Source of the DNA: G963675935 sp963719005
Lineage (GTDB): Bacteria; Planctomycetota; Planctomycetia; Pirellulales; Thermoguttaceae
Assembly (NCBI GenBank): GCA_963719005.1
Contig: CAVRAR010000018.1
Span: forward strand, 124,001-188,000
Length of the DNA stretch: 64,000 bases
Reading direction: 5' to 3'
Below, piece by piece: positions 24,037-35,954 of this stretch. Under the pieces are notes generated by a model. It was not told where the DNA came from, made no database searches, and worked only from the letters and a program-made list of their open reading frames with translations. Numbering within the stretch: the first letter of the stretch is position 1; each line of letters begins with the position of its first letter. The position numbers were made by a program, and so were the translations under genes.

Positions 24037-26455
24037 ATGAGGAAGCTGTTGATTATCGCTCTGCTTTTGACTTGCCCCGCTACTCGAGTGCATGCTGAGG
24101 CGGTGAAATCGCTTCGCTTGATCTTTCCGCCGCAGCCTGACCCGGTGGTTGAGAACGTCGGGCACGTGTTCACGCGGCAAGTTCAGAGTCGTTGCGATGC
24201 GAGGGTCGTGGTTCAGGGCGAGGCACCGCTAACGGTGGAACTGGCCATTGAGCCGGGCATTGGCGCCGAAGGGTACAAGATCGCCGGCGGCGCCAACGGC
24301 ACGGTCCGTATCATCGGCAACGACAATCGCGGCCTGCTCTACGGGGTAGGCAAGTTTCTCCACACGTCCAAGTACGGCGGCCAAGGGATCACTCCCAGCT
24401 CGTGGCGCGGAGTTTCCGTGCCCAAGATGCCCGTTCGGGGAGTTTACCTTGCAACCCACTTCCACAACTTCTACCAGGATGCTCCGGTCGAAGACATGGC
24501 GCGATATATCGAGGATTTGTCGCTTTGGGGGGTAAACGGCTTCCTCGTCTGGTTTGGCATGGAGGATTTCAACGGGATCGACGACCCAGAGGCCCAAGTG
24601 ATGCTCGCGCATTTGCGCACCTTGTTGAAGTTGGCAAAGGATCTCGGTCTGGATGCGAGCCTCGGTTGCGTAGCCAACCAGGGGTACAAGAACTCTCCAC
24701 AAGAACTGCGAGCGACTATGATTGGGGGGGACCTGGGCACGGAGCTATGTCCCAGCAAACCGGGCGTCCTGGAACTGGAAATAGAATACTGTGAGGAGAA
24801 GTTCAAAGCGTTCAAGGACGTCGGTCTCGACTACTGGTTCATTGCGCCCTACGACAACGGCGGATGCGGCTGCTCGAAATGCGCGCCCTGGGGCGTCAAT
24901 GGCTACCTCCGCGCGGCCGAGCCGGAGGCGCGCGCCTACCGTCGCGCATTTCCAAAGGGAAAGGTGGTCTTGTCGACATGGGACTTCGACCTTCTTTTCG
25001 GTCGCGGAGAGTGGGTAGGGCTTGCGAAGAAGTTCAACAAACAGAAGCCGGATTGGGTGGACTACATCATGGCCGATGAAGGCATAGCGCCCGTCTATCC
25101 TCGATATCCCTTGGACAACGGCGTACCGGGCGGCTTTCCACTCTTGAATTTTCCTGAAATCAGCATGTGGGGACAAGGACCCTGGGGCGGATACGGCGCC
25201 AATCCGTTCCCCAACCGTCTTCAGCAGCGCTGGAACGAAGCCAAAGCGAAACTCTCCGGCGGGTTTCCTTACTCCGAAGGCATCTATGAGGACCTCAATG
25301 AGGTGATCTGCGCTCAACTCTATTGGAAGCCCGACCAACCGGCCGTGGAGACGGTCAAGCAGTACGCCGCTTTTGAATTCTCGCCCGAGGTGGCCGACGA
25401 CGTGACGTCGGTTGTCAAGATCTTTGAGAAAAACCACTTCCGGGAGCAAGTCGGCGAAAGTGCGGTTACGGCCGCTCAGTTGATCGAGAAGGTCGACGCC
25501 AAACTGACGCCCCAGGCCCGACGCTCCTGGCGGTGGCGGCTTTTCTGCATCCGGGCGACGATCGACCAGGAGATCTACCGGAACAGCCAAGGTCGTGGCA
25601 GGGAGGACGTGTTCCGGCAGACCTCCAAGGAGTTGACTAAGATTTCCCACTCTGAAAACGCCGTAGACATGTTGCGCGGCTGAGATTCCCGCAGTGGACG
25701 TCGAGGGCCCCAAGCTGTCGGCCGGCTATGCCGAGGCAGTTGCGGCGTCGAAACCTGTGGCCTGGTGGCGGACGTACAACTTCCGTGATCGCATCGTCGA
25801 GGATGCGACGGGGCATAAGAATGGGGCAGCTTGCGACAATTCCGTCATCCTGGGATTGCCAAATAGTCCGTCGACAAATGCCGCCAAAAAGCCCGACGAC
25901 CGGGCTGCCTATTTCAACGGCGGACGCATGAAGGCCGCGATCGCGCGGTTGACCGACTCCTACAGCGTTGAATTCTGGTTCTACAACACCATGCCCAACA
26001 CGGCGCGGCCTGTGACAGGCTACATCTTCTCCCGCGGCGGTGAAGGCCCCGAGGGAACGCCAGGCGACGATCTGGGCATCAGCGGCACCAGTGCCACCAG
26101 CACGGTGCCTCCTGGCCGCCTGTTCTTCTTCAATGGCGACGCGGCCAAACAGGTCGTGGGCAAGACCGAACTGACTCCCAGGACTTGGAATCACGTCGTC
26201 CTGGTGCGCGATGGCAGAAGGATTGCCGTATACCTCAATGGCAACGCGGCGCCTGAGATCTCCGGCGAGATGGAGAAGGGTTATCCGGACGGGGTAACGC
26301 AACTCTTCGTTGGTGGGCGAAACGACAATTTCGCCAACTTCCGTGGAAAGATTGCCGAGGCATCGGTATATGCTCGTGCTCTAACGCGCGAAGAGGTTGT
26401 TCGCCACTATGAAGCGGCCCGACGCGCTGCGGCACCGTTTCCACCGTCCCACTAA
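24037..26455 (+). CDS. Secreted glycoside hydrolase (GH67/GH20-like barrel) with LamG domain; frameshift
   Basis: About 800 residues when reassembled. Signal peptide MRKLLIIALLLTCPATRVHA. An N-terminal alpha/beta domain typical of GH20/GH67-type enzymes (GYKIAGGANGTVRIIGNDNR, GLLYGVGKFLH) precedes a TIM-barrel with RGVYLATHFHNFYQ, GVNGFLVWFGMEDFN, WFIAPYDNGGCGCSKCAPWG and YIMADEGI. After a break near 25670 a LamG/concanavalin-like domain follows (PVAWWRTYNFRDRIVEDATG, YSVEFWFYNTMPNTARP, TELTPRTWNHVVLVRDGRRI, GKIAEASVYARALTREEV). Probably acts on an acidic or aminosugar polysaccharide; exact family uncertain. Confidence 0.7.
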
Positions 26456-26652
26456 ACGTTGCTCGCCCAGAATCCGAGACGAGGCGACCTCACTTGGGGG
26501 GAGACCGTCTGCAGAGCGGCCCATCAAAGCAAGGCATTTCGAGACTGCCGCGTGGACCGCTTGCACGCAGCATCGCTACCCCAGTGGCGGGGGAGACGCA
26601 GGGCTTGAACGCGCGGCGTTGGTCTCGCGACGGGTTCGCCGCTTCGACGTTA

Positions 26653-26668
26653 CGTTAAAATTTTAACG
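26653..26668. promoter_or_regulatory. BlaI-type operator 1
   Basis: CGTTAAAATTTTAACG, a perfect 16-bp palindrome 105 bp before the blaI-like start codon. A second copy lies 44 bp further on (centre to centre). Confidence 0.75.
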
Positions 26669-26696
26669 AAATAGATATTGCATTCGCGCCAGCTAG

Positions 26697-26712
26697 CGTT
26701 AAAATATTAACG
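26697..26712. promoter_or_regulatory. BlaI-type operator 2
   Basis: CGTTAAAATATTAACG, the same palindrome with one central mismatch, 61 bp before the blaI-like gene. Paired operators of this kind suit binding of two repressor dimers. Confidence 0.75.
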
Positions 26713-26772
26713 ATATGCGGCGCCGCTCACGCTGGGCGCCGTAAGGCAACGCCTTCGATGCAGGAGCCGACA

Positions 26773-27156
26773 ATGCCCAACTCCTCCGAACTCAGCCGAC
26801 GAGAACGACAGATCATGGATGCCGTCTTTGCGCTTGGGGAGGCGACCGTAAACCAGGTCGTCGAAACCATCCCCTCGCCGCCGACGGCGATGGCGGTGCG
26901 AAGAATGATGCACATCCTGGAAGAAAAGGGATATCTGCGACGACGCGAAGGCGGTCGGGAGGTGATCTATGCTCCTCGCCAGCCCAAGAAGAAGGCCGGA
27001 AGCCACGCATTCGAGCGCGTGTTGGCAACCTTCTTCAGCGGCTCTCTGGAAGAAGCGATCGCCGCGCATCTGCATTCGCGGAAGGACCGGGTGTCGGTCG
27101 AGGAGCGCGAGCGTTTAATCAAGCTGATCGAACAAGCACATAAGGAGGGACGCTGA
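26773..27156 (+). CDS. BlaI/MecI/CopY-family transcriptional repressor
   Basis: 127 residues from MPNSSELSRRERQIMDAVFA; AGGAG at 26762-26766 fixes this start. Winged-helix DNA-binding domain at residues about 5-75 (VNQVVETIPSPPTAMAVRRM, LEEKGYLRRREGGREVIYAP). A dimerisation tail follows (HAFERVLATFFSGSLEEAIA ... ERERLIKLIEQA) and carries the cleavage region targeted by partner M56 peptidases. It forms an operon with the M56 gene one base downstream and most likely represses it through the two palindromes upstream. Confidence 0.92.
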   Translation: MPNSSELSRRERQIMDAVFALGEATVNQVVETIPSPPTAMAVRRMMHILEEKGYLRRREGGREVIYAPRQPKKKAGSHAFERVLATFFSGSLEEAIAAHLHSRKDRVSVEERERLIKLIEQAHKEGR

Positions 27157-27157
27157 C

Positions 27158-30100
27158 ATGAATTGCACGCTGCTCGCCGCTGCCGCGCTCTCCGACGCGT
27201 CAAGTCCCGTCCTGTTGGACTCAATCGTCAAAGGCACGGCGCTGCTGGTGTTGGCGGCCGTCACCGCCGCGATTCTCAGTCGCGACTCGGCGGCGACTCG
27301 ACACCGTATATGGCTGCTGGCGCTGGTCGCAACCCTGGTTGTGCCGGTGTTATCGGCGCTATTGCCGCAATGGCGAGTGCTGCCGCGGTGGGCAGGCATT
27401 ACGCCGGAAGCGGCTGTTGTGGAAACGAGCCTCCCATCGATCCCCGGGCCCGCCGGCGGCGCCGTCGAAACGCCGCAGAATTGCAGACGCCGCGAAGGTC
27501 GGGCGGCCGACCGCCATTGCACGTCAACCGGCTGTCGAAGTGCCGGATTCACGGCCCTCGCTGGGCGGAGCGGAAGTCGCTGCCGAGCCGGCCGCAGGAA
27601 GCTGGAACGGGATCGATGCCCTGCCGCTTGCGTGGGCGATTGGTTTCTCCGTGCTCATCCTGCGGCTGATGGTCGCTCGCTGGATGCTTTGGAATATCGA
27701 ACGGCAAGCGACGGTCATCGGGTCGTCGGCGCGGCCGACAAAGGCAACTGATGATCCGCTGGCAACGGTCCTTATGTCCGCGCGTTTGCAGCTCGGGATA
27801 CGTCGGCCCATCACCTTGCTGATTCACCCGGAGAAGACGATACCTATTACGTGGGGCATCTTCCGATACTATCTGTTGCTTCCGGCGGCGGCGCAGCAAT
27901 GGAGCGGCGAGCAATTGCGGTCCGTCTTGCTGCACGAGTTGGCCCACATCCGGCGTCGCGATACGATGGCCCAACTGCTGGCGCACATCGCATGTGCTCT
28001 GTATTGGTTCAACCCCCTGGTGTGGCTCGCCGCCTGGCGTCTTCGCGTGGAAGGCGAACGGGCGTGCGACGATCTGGTTCTGGCTAGCGGCGTGCGCCCG
28101 TCCGCCTATGCGGGACACTTGCTCGACGTTGTTGCAGGTCTCTCGCCCATCCGCGGAACGCAATCGTGCGGGCTGGCGATGGCCCGCAAGTCGTCGCTCG
28201 AAGGCCGGCTATTGGCCGTGCTCAGCGAGAACCTGAATCGTCGCGGCATATCAGTGGCACTCGCTGCGTTCACTCTGGCCGTGGCGGTTGGCATCGCCGT
28301 GCCGCTCGCCATGCTGCGTGCGGGCGAGGAAAAGCCCGGCGAGGAAGCGAATGCCACGGCTACCGACACGACAGCAGAAGGCGGAGAAGCGGCGGCGGGG
28401 AAGCCGCGGCCGAATAGCAATGAAGGGCAGACGCTCTTCAAACAATGGCGGGCTTGCGCGCGGGCGGACGGGAAGATACCCGGTGCGCTCGTTGGGAGGC
28501 TTGGCGAGAACGTGAAATGGGAAATTGCGCACAACAACGGCGGCCGCGATCGGACGGTCAAGTATGAGAAGCTCCTGCCCCGTTTCGATGCGACGCACGA
28601 TTGGTTGCCCTCGGATGCCGTCGCGCTATTGGACGAAGTTTCCGCCATTGACACGAATCCGATTGGGGCGGCGGTGTTTGCCGCCGACGAGAACAATATC
28701 CGTCCTGGCCGGCCGCTGCCGGCGGAACTGGCCGATGCCCCGTGGGGAAAGCCCTCGCCGGACGGGCTGCGCGTGGCGTGGCTCTTGAAGCCGCGTGCCA
28801 AGGAGTATCCGCTCAACACGGCGCTGAAATCTCGCGTCCTGGTCTACAATTCGGGCAAGAAGACGGCCCTCTTCTGCATGATGTCGTGGGTGGAAGGGGG
28901 AGGCAACGCACACGATGCCAAGGGCGCGGTCCTCAGGGTCTCTGCGACAGCATGGGAAGTGGTCGCAACGCAAAGGAACTACCGGCTTGCGCCTGGTGAG
29001 TACTGTGAAACGCTGGCCGCCGGCGTCGACGTCGGCCTTAAAGCCAAATACGACAATTCGGATTGGGCCGGTGTGCACGTCGGTGCGCGGATCGACACGA
29101 AGCCGGGCGATGAAGTGCGTTTTTCGCCGTGTGCTGTCCCGTTGCACTGCGGGGCCAAGGACGGGGCCGATCTCTGGCGAAGAATAGTTGCCGAGCGCGT
29201 CGGGCGCGAACTGCCGCTCCCCACCGCAGCCGCCGAACGCGAACAGATCCTCCGCCGTGTGACGCTCGACCTTTGCGGCCAGCCGCCCACGCCGCAGGAA
29301 ATCGCCGCGTTTGTCGCCGACAATACGCCGGCCGCCGTGGCCAATTTGGAGAAGCGGCTTGCCAACAGACCCGGCGTTGCTCCCTTCATGGGCACGCTCT
29401 CGCCGGGCGATATCCAATTCCGCGTCCTCGCCCCCGCCCCGGACGCCGCGAAAAATCCGCAGCCGACAACCGCGGCCGAATTTCCTTACGCCGTCAAATT
29501 TGAGCAAGGTGCAACCCGCTTCTTGAATGGCGATAAGATCACGATCGTTGAGGTCCGCGGCACCGCAGATACCTTTACACCAGGCAATATCTACTGGATC
29601 AAGGGCACTTACACGCTGGCCTCGCGCGACCGGGCGATTTTGCTTGCATCGGTCACCGTGACGAATCAGGACGAGGTAATGAACGGCCTGAGCCACGACT
29701 TGGCGGTCCGGGCAGACCACGTCGCCATGCCAGGCGAAACGACTACCGCGGATCCGGGCCACGCCACAGGCGCCGAGCTCAAACCCCAGCGAGCGGACCT
29801 CAATCGAGGCACGGGCACGTTCAAACTCTTCCTCCCCATGTCGCACAACGGGCTGCCGCACGTAAGCTTCTGTTCGTTTGAAAACGGAAAGGGATTCGGC
29901 GGCAACTATTTTGGAACGGGCGATTCCGTCCTGAAGCAGTGGTGGAGGCCGGCGATGGTCATCACGGCCTCACAAGTCTTGGAGAATCTCAAGAAGTATG
30001 ACGCGATTTACGAGTCGGGCTTCTCCGCCTCGGGAACTCAGGAAGGGAAGTGGTTGGTCGACCTGAAATCGGGCGCATCTGTTGACGTGAAGCGCCGCTG

Positions 30101-30866
30101 GAGGCTGACTTATGATAAGGATCGCTTAGCATATACCAACGACGCGATCGACCACGAGAAAACGCTGGGGCTCAAGCCGATACGGACCAAGATATGGGGA
30201 TACTGGGGACCGGATTTCTCGGGAGACTATTTCGAGGACACGAACTTCGACGTGAGCCCCAACGGCAAAGAGACAGAGAAGGGGATGCAGCCTATTGCGG
30301 TGCTGTATCGCCCTAACGACAATCGCGACAATTTGTCAAAGTACGTCTTTCCCTATGCCTTGGGGCGACTGTTCTCAAAAGACCTCAAGAAGATCACTCG
30401 GGTAGAGAAATCCAAGCATGGTCTTCTTGTTGTGTCTGCACTGGGCTCAGATGCCAGGCTCACGCAGGTACCATTTTCAACCGGGCGATGGGAGCTAGAG
30501 ATTGATCCTGCCGCGGATTGGATAGTGCGCAAAGCACGATTTTACTCGAATGCCCAGCCTCAGAGCACTTGGGCGGGCGTCTGGACGGAGATGACAAATA
30601 GCGGAACTGTATGGAGCGGACCTTACTGCATTCCTAAAGAGGCCACCATCAATTGTGATGGTTCACTCGCGAAGAAGATTCTTACGCACCGGCTGACGTT
30701 TGACCCGGTGGTGGGAAAGTTCGACGAGAAGCTGTACAGTAAGGTCCAGCAGGCTGTCGGCTACAACAAGAATCCGGGACTGATCGTGGATGATCAGCGT
30801 GTTTCTCCGCCGATGTGGACTCAGCCCAATCGACCCAAACCCGAGTTTGGGCCGGTAAAAGAATAA
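27158..30866 (+). CDS. BlaR1/MecR1-like M56 membrane metallopeptidase with large sensor region; frameshift
   Basis: About 1,230 residues. AAGGAGG at 27142-27148 supports the start MNCTLLAAAALSDASSP. Two N-terminal membrane helices (GTALLVLAAVTAAILSRD, RIWLLALVATLVVPVLSALL) come before a frame break near 27475-27485. The rest is in one frame: a helix (LPLAWAIGFSVLILRLMVAR), the zinc motif LLHELAHIRRRDTMAQLLAH with E in LRVEGERACDDLVL, and a further helix (SVALAAFTLAVAVGIAVPLA). A very long extracytoplasmic part follows, with a DUF1549-like piece (RRVTLDLCGQPPTPQEIAAF) and several unassigned beta-rich sections. Likely senses an envelope signal and inactivates the BlaI repressor. Confidence 0.8.
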
Positions 30867-30904
30867 GGTCGAAGGAAACATCGACAGGTTCTTCGAGTTG
30901 GAAA

Positions 30905-31357
30905 ATGACGCGATCCTGCCGCTGGGCGATCGTATGTGCCTGTGTTGCCGTTGCCGGCATCGCTACCGGGTTTGTGGTCCGGTTAGGCACGTCCGCGCTC
31001 CCTTCACAACTCAAATCCGAATTGGCAAGCGTTCATGGGGTGAAGGAGAGCGAACGCAGAGCTACAGTAGTGACGCTCAAGCTCAAGCGGGCAGGGACAG
31101 GGCCCCGCGACGGCGGGTTTGCCGTCTCCAGCGCGGGGCTCGACCTGAACTACCTCTACTGCGCCGCCTCCCGCCAGTCGTTCTTCCTTCGTCCCGGTCG
31201 CAAAGGACGGGAAACCAATCGGGACGTCGCAAGGCGGCCCATGGTGCCGGGCGGCGGCTACGTGGCAGGCGCAAGCCACGACTATATCCTGGAAGAGACG
31301 CCGGTGGAAAACGTAGTCGCGATATTCGATGCCGTGCGAGACTTCCGCCTGGGTTGA
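30905..31357 (+). pseudogene. Chimeric remnant: membrane anchor joined to the tail of a URO-D-family protein
   Basis: A 150-residue open frame. It starts with a signal/TM-like segment (WAIVCACVAVAGIATGFVVR), has an unassignable middle, and ends with GGGYVAGASHDYILEETPVE, NVVAIFDAVRDF. The same tail appears at the C-terminus of the URO-D-type gene at 55604-56647 (GGGYIAGASHDYILEETPVE). DNA divergence shows it is not a recent copy. Together with the remnant on the other strand this marks an old recombination junction. Confidence 0.5.
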
Positions 31358-32050
31358 CCGGAGCAAGAGTCTCGTTGCCGCGCTGGTCGTAAATCGTGTA
31401 CGCGATTTCTTTGCCATCGGGAGACCACGCTGAGCCCCAGCCGTTGGGCTCGATCAGCCGCCGCTTCGAGCCGTCGCTGCTCATGATGCCGACACCGGAC
31501 TCAGGGCTGTATTGGCTAAAGGTGAACTGTTTGTCGTCGGGTGACCATCCCAGGCCTTTTTTCTTTCGGCGCGCTTTTATCGGGCTGCAACGCGACATCG
31601 CGGAATTCGACCCAATGGTAGCGACGGTGCTGGAGCTTGATTTCCTTGAACTGCCTCAACCAGGCATCCACAAATAGCGCCGTGAGTTCCTTTCCGTCTT
31701 TCGGACCCTGGAGCCGCATTTCGGCCTCGACAACCGCGCCGTCGCGGCGGAGGCCAATCACGCGCAAGTCCTCGCTCGGCAGGCCGGCCGGATTTCGCTG
31801 CAGGACCCAGCTCACGCCATGCTTCGGCAATTCGCCACGGGACACCGCAATGCCAACGTCCTTGGCCTCGATTTCGCCGCCGAGATCGCCAACTCGGCCA
31901 GGCGAAGAACTCTGCTTCTTGCCCGTCTCGTCGTATGTCGCCGAGGCGATGTCCTCCCACGGGCCCGTGCTAATGCCGACGCGCACCGTGACCGTATGCG
32001 CCGTTTCCGGCACCCACGCTACAAAGCACAGTGGAGTCGAATTATTCGGG
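31350..32050 (-). pseudogene. Remnant of a protein with TolB-like (PD40) propeller repeats
   Basis: On the minus strand, a conserved-looking sequence (STPLCFVAWVPETAHTVTVR, VGISTGPWEDIASATYDE, ELTALFVDAWLRQFKEIKLQ) runs in one frame. It changes frame at an A-rich run near 31561 into GLGWSPDDKQFTFSQYSPES and GSAWSPDGKEIAYTIYD. These SPDGK units are PD40/TolB beta-propeller repeats. It has no proper start and ends abruptly where the URO-D fragment on the other strand begins, so it is a truncated gene. Confidence 0.55.
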
Positions 32051-35000
32051 ATCGCGCAGGCCGAGCGTCGGCGGGCCGGCAAGCCCGCTGCGGGGCGCTA
32101 CCTCGTAATTCAATCCGCAGGGCTCCGCCATTCGGTTGCAAACCCACACGAAAAACCCCCGGCGTACTCCTGTCTTGGGTGTAAACTCGGCGCCGAGCTT
32201 CTCGAATTCACATTCACTGACAGGCGACTTCTCGGTCAACGTGCCATCGGGCCTCCAGCAACGGCCACCGTCGCGAACTTCCGCCAGTTGAACCGTTGCC
32301 ATGCTCCCTTTCTCTCCACCGCTGAGCGTTGCGGTCCACGTGCCATCGAAATGTTTTTCGATTACTACGCCCTCGGCGCGTGTCGGCGGGGACGAGCCGG
32401 ACGAATCAACGGTTCCTGGGGCCTTCTTCGCCCGATCGAAATTTGCGGGATATTCGATCAACAGCATTAGCTCACCGGTCTGCAATGGCTTTGCCTCCTT
32501 CGGTCTTAAATCCGGCGTTAGTTCAAAGCGGATGCGAATCGACTCTCCGGGTCTTGCGCGAATCGCGGTTTCAGCAGAGCCGCGATCGACATCCCCAAGC
32601 ACAATGGGTAAACCGCTGATTTCATGCTGAGCGCCGGGCGGTAACGATAGTTTGATCCATCCGACAGGCCCTGCCAGACCTGGATTCTGCTCGATGGGGA
32701 TTGCTTTTCCTGTCGCATCGACCGCGATGATTTTGTTGTAATAGCCGCGCGTCATCAGCCTGGGAAACAAAGCGTCAAGTGTGGATTGGCCTGTGTTGCG
32801 GAAGCAGAAAATTGGCGTCACTTGCTGACCCGCCATGTACACCTCGTTGACCGGCTCCACTCGGACGCCGGCCTGGAGCTCCTCTGTCCCCGCGGGGCCC
32901 CAGGCAATTCTCGAGTCTTTGAGTTTTTGGGCATCGCTGCTCTTTGAACGAATATACTGGTTGCGGATTTCATAAGCGTACGTTCCATAGGGTTCCTTCG
33001 ACATCCTGATCCTGACCAACCAGGCGAAATATTGACTCCCGTTTGGAGGTTGGGACTCACAGAGCACTTCGAACAAGGCGCCTTTGGAAAGTTGTCGCGT
33101 ATCAGCAATTTTCTGAAATGCGGCAAAATCGTTATCGGATACGGGCGCTCATTGCGCCGCGTTTTCCACCAGCGAATCGCTGCGAGAACCTCTTCTTCGG
33201 TCAAAGGCTTCTGCTCCAGACCGCAGATATTGTGATTCCTACGATTGCATTCTTTGATGGCTGCAGCCAGCGGCGTGGCATCGTCGCCGACATCCGATTT
33301 TGAGAGGTCGGGCAATGTCAATGGATTGCCGTCGGCGCCCAGTTGACACAGCAATTGCTGACGTATGATGTGAATCGCATTCCCGCCCGCAACACGCTTC
33401 CGCGCCAGTTGAATGAACCAGCCTCGAAATTGCTCCATGTTGACGCCAGGGATGTCCGTGACCACTTCAAACTGCCATCCCTCGGGCAGCATACGCGTCT
33501 CGGCGATACTACGGAGTTGCTCATTCTCCTGTGGGGTCAGTTGTTCCTCGTTTACATCCGGGGAAAGCCAACACATCGACGCAATCACTTCATCATCCGT
33601 AAGTGGCGATTGGTATTTTCCAATGGGGTGCCGGGCTGCCGCCTCATTGAATTTTGCAACGCAATCGCTGAGCAGCAAACTGACTTTCCTGGAATGCGGC
33701 GGGGAAGTTGGCTCCCCACCACCGCCACGTACCCACAAAAGATCCGCCAACCGCGGCGTGGCCGGGTTGATCTTCGATTTCGCGTCGGTGGTGATGGCGC
33801 CGCGAATCTCGTTGCCGGCCAGGCGGAGCGAGATGTCGCCGAAGCGGTCGTCGCCCTCGCGCCAGGTGCCGTTGAAGCGGCGTTCGACCCGCGACCATTT
33901 CAGTTCGATCTTGCCGGGTTCCTTCGACCTGGCAACGGTCTCGGTGTAAGTACCTGTATACTCGCCCGGCGCGGTCTGCCGGAGCACGACCTGGCCCCAA
34001 TCCTCGCCGGCCCAGCGGCCGGCGATGTCGGGCGGATCAGTCGCTTGCATTAACAACATGCCCAAAAATGCCACCCCGAAGGTCGCGATCATAATGACAG
34101 ATCCTTTCTGAAGGATTCTCCGTAGCCTCGAACCCGTGCGCGCCGCCGGCAACGGAATCGCCGCTGGTAAAGGCATGTTCGTCGGTTGCTGGACGTGAGA
34201 AAGACACGCTTCCAATAGCTCGGCGACTTCCTGAGCTGAGTGGAACCGCTGGGCGGGTTCTTTCGACATCAACTTGGCAATGATCCAGCACAACCAGTCG
34301 GGAATATCGGGGTTGATTTCCCGAATGGGTCGCGGCTCTTCGTCCGTGATGTGCCGCAGCACGCCGTAGCTCGTTTCCGCACGGAACGGCGCACGGCCGG
34401 TACACGTGGCGTAGAGCACACTGCCGAGGCTGAATAAGTCGCTCCGCTGGTCAACCGCCTCGCCGCAGGCCTGCTCGGGCGACATGTACTGGGGAGTGCC
34501 GGCGATGATGCCGGTCTTGGTCAGGCTGGCGTCGTCGGCCGCCCGTGCCAAGCCGAAATCGGTCAACTTCACCCGCTCGATGCCGTCGGCCAGGAGGATG
34601 TTGGCCGGCTTCACGTCGCGATGGACGAGCCCTTGGGCGTGGGCCGCGGCCAGCCCGGCGGCGGCCTGCATGCCGACGCGGAGAATTTCGGCCACGCCCA
34701 GCGGCCCATGGTCGTCGAGCCGGCGCTGGAGCGACGGGCCGCGGACGTAGGGCATGACCAGGTAGGGCAGCCCGGCGTATTCGGCCACGCCGTAGATTTC
34801 GATCACGTTGTCGTGGACCACCGCGGCGGCCGCCTGGGCCTCGCGGGAGAAACGTCTCCTTGCCGCCCCGCTGCTTCCCAGGTGCGGTGCGAGGACCTTG
34901 ATCGCCACGTAGCGGTTCAAGGCGGCGTCCAGCGCCTTCAGCACGACGCCCATCCCGCCCGTGCCGACGACGCCCACGACTTCATAAGTCCCCCAGCGGC

Positions 35001-35304
35001 CGAGCATGCGGTCGTCGTCCGTCGGCGCCAGCAGTTTGAGCACCGTGGCCTGGCTGGACGAAGCCTCCTCGCCGGTCGAATCGGAGTCGCCCGAGCGCAG
35101 GTCGTCGGGCGGCAGAGGCTCGTCTCGCAGGGACTCGCAGATTTCAGACCAGAGGTCTTCATTGGCGGCAGCCGACTCCAGACGCTGGCGGCAATCGCCA
35201 CATGTGCTCAAATGCGACTCGAAAATGGACTGCTCCACGCCGCTCAATTTCTGTTCCAGGAACAGTTCGATCCGCTCTGGATCGCATGTTTGATGCTTGT
35301 TCAT
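32042..35304 (-). CDS. Membrane Ser/Thr protein kinase with anti-sigma-type zinc finger; frameshift
   Basis: About 1,085 residues, starting MNKHQTCDPERIELFLEQKL at 35304. An N-terminal zinc-finger-like segment (FESHLSTCGDCRQRL) is followed by a Hanks-type kinase: P-loop GTGGMGVVLKALD, lysine YVAIKVLA, HRDVKPANILL, DFGLARAADD, GTPQYMSPEQA. One transmembrane helix follows (VIMIATFGVAFLGMLLMQ). The extracytoplasmic part begins PPDIAGRWAGEDWGQVVL (lipocalin-like). The frame breaks near 33125 and continues DFAAFQKIADTRQLSKGALF to the stop at 32042. It lies 53 bp after an ECF sigma gene on the same strand, the usual planctomycete ECF/STK pairing in which the kinase probably controls the sigma factor. 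Confidence 0.85.
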
Positions 35305-35357
35305 CGTGCTCTTCCTGCCAGTCGTTGCACTGGCCGAGTAATCTGACACGTATGGAT

Positions 35358-35954
35358 CTAGGAACCCTGTTCGTACTCGATGGTTTTTTTCCGAATCCGC
35401 CGCACAACCCGGCTCCGCGCGGCGTAGATCGCCCCGGCATCTTTCCCAAGTTCCTTCGCCACATCCTCGACGGATCGCCCTTCGACGGCGGTCAGCCAGA
35501 AGGCGTCCCACGTTTCCTGACGGAATTCCTTGCGGACCTGCCGGGCAGCCCAGCGGAACACCTCACGCCGATACTCCAGCCGCAAGAGGTCCGAATCGGG
35601 ACCGTTCCGCGCCTCCTTCTGACTGAGCGCTACTTGGAGCGACGGACCGCCCGCCGCGCGGTCCGGCTTGGCACGGGTCAGGGCGTCGAGGATGGCGTTG
35701 TTGGCCACGCGCTGGAGCCATGTGCGAAATCCCGCCCGCTTCGGGTCATGCTCCCACCGCTGGACCGCGTTGGCGACGGCCGCCAAGACGTCTTGGCCCA
35801 AGTCGTCGGCGTCGGCCGCCTGCATCCCCTTGTGTTGGGCAAGCCGCACGATGACCGGCTGGTAAATCTCGACGAACTCCTGCCATGCCGCCTGGTCCGC
35901 CGGGTCGCGGACGCGGATAAGTAGGCTTGGTCGTGTTTCGGGGGTTGAACTCAT
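35358..35954 (-). CDS. ECF sigma factor paired with the kinase
   Basis: 198 residues. Region 2: PADQAAWQEFVEIYQPVIVR, DADDLGQDVLAAVANAVQRW, FRTWLQRVANNAILDAL. Region 4: WDAFWLTAVEGRSVEDVAKE, LGKDAGAIYAARSRVVRRIR. The WDAFWLTAVEG form is typical of the planctomycete ECF groups encoded beside Ser/Thr kinases. Stop codon lies 53 bp before the kinase start, so the two form an operon. Confidence 0.9.
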   Translation of the reverse strand: MSSTPETRPSLLIRVRDPADQAAWQEFVEIYQPVIVRLAQHKGMQAADADDLGQDVLAAVANAVQRWEHDPKRAGFRTWLQRVANNAILDALTRAKPDRAAGGPSLQVALSQKEARNGPDSDLLRLEYRREVFRWAARQVRKEFRQETWDAFWLTAVEGRSVEDVAKELGKDAGAIYAARSRVVRRIRKKTIEYEQGS

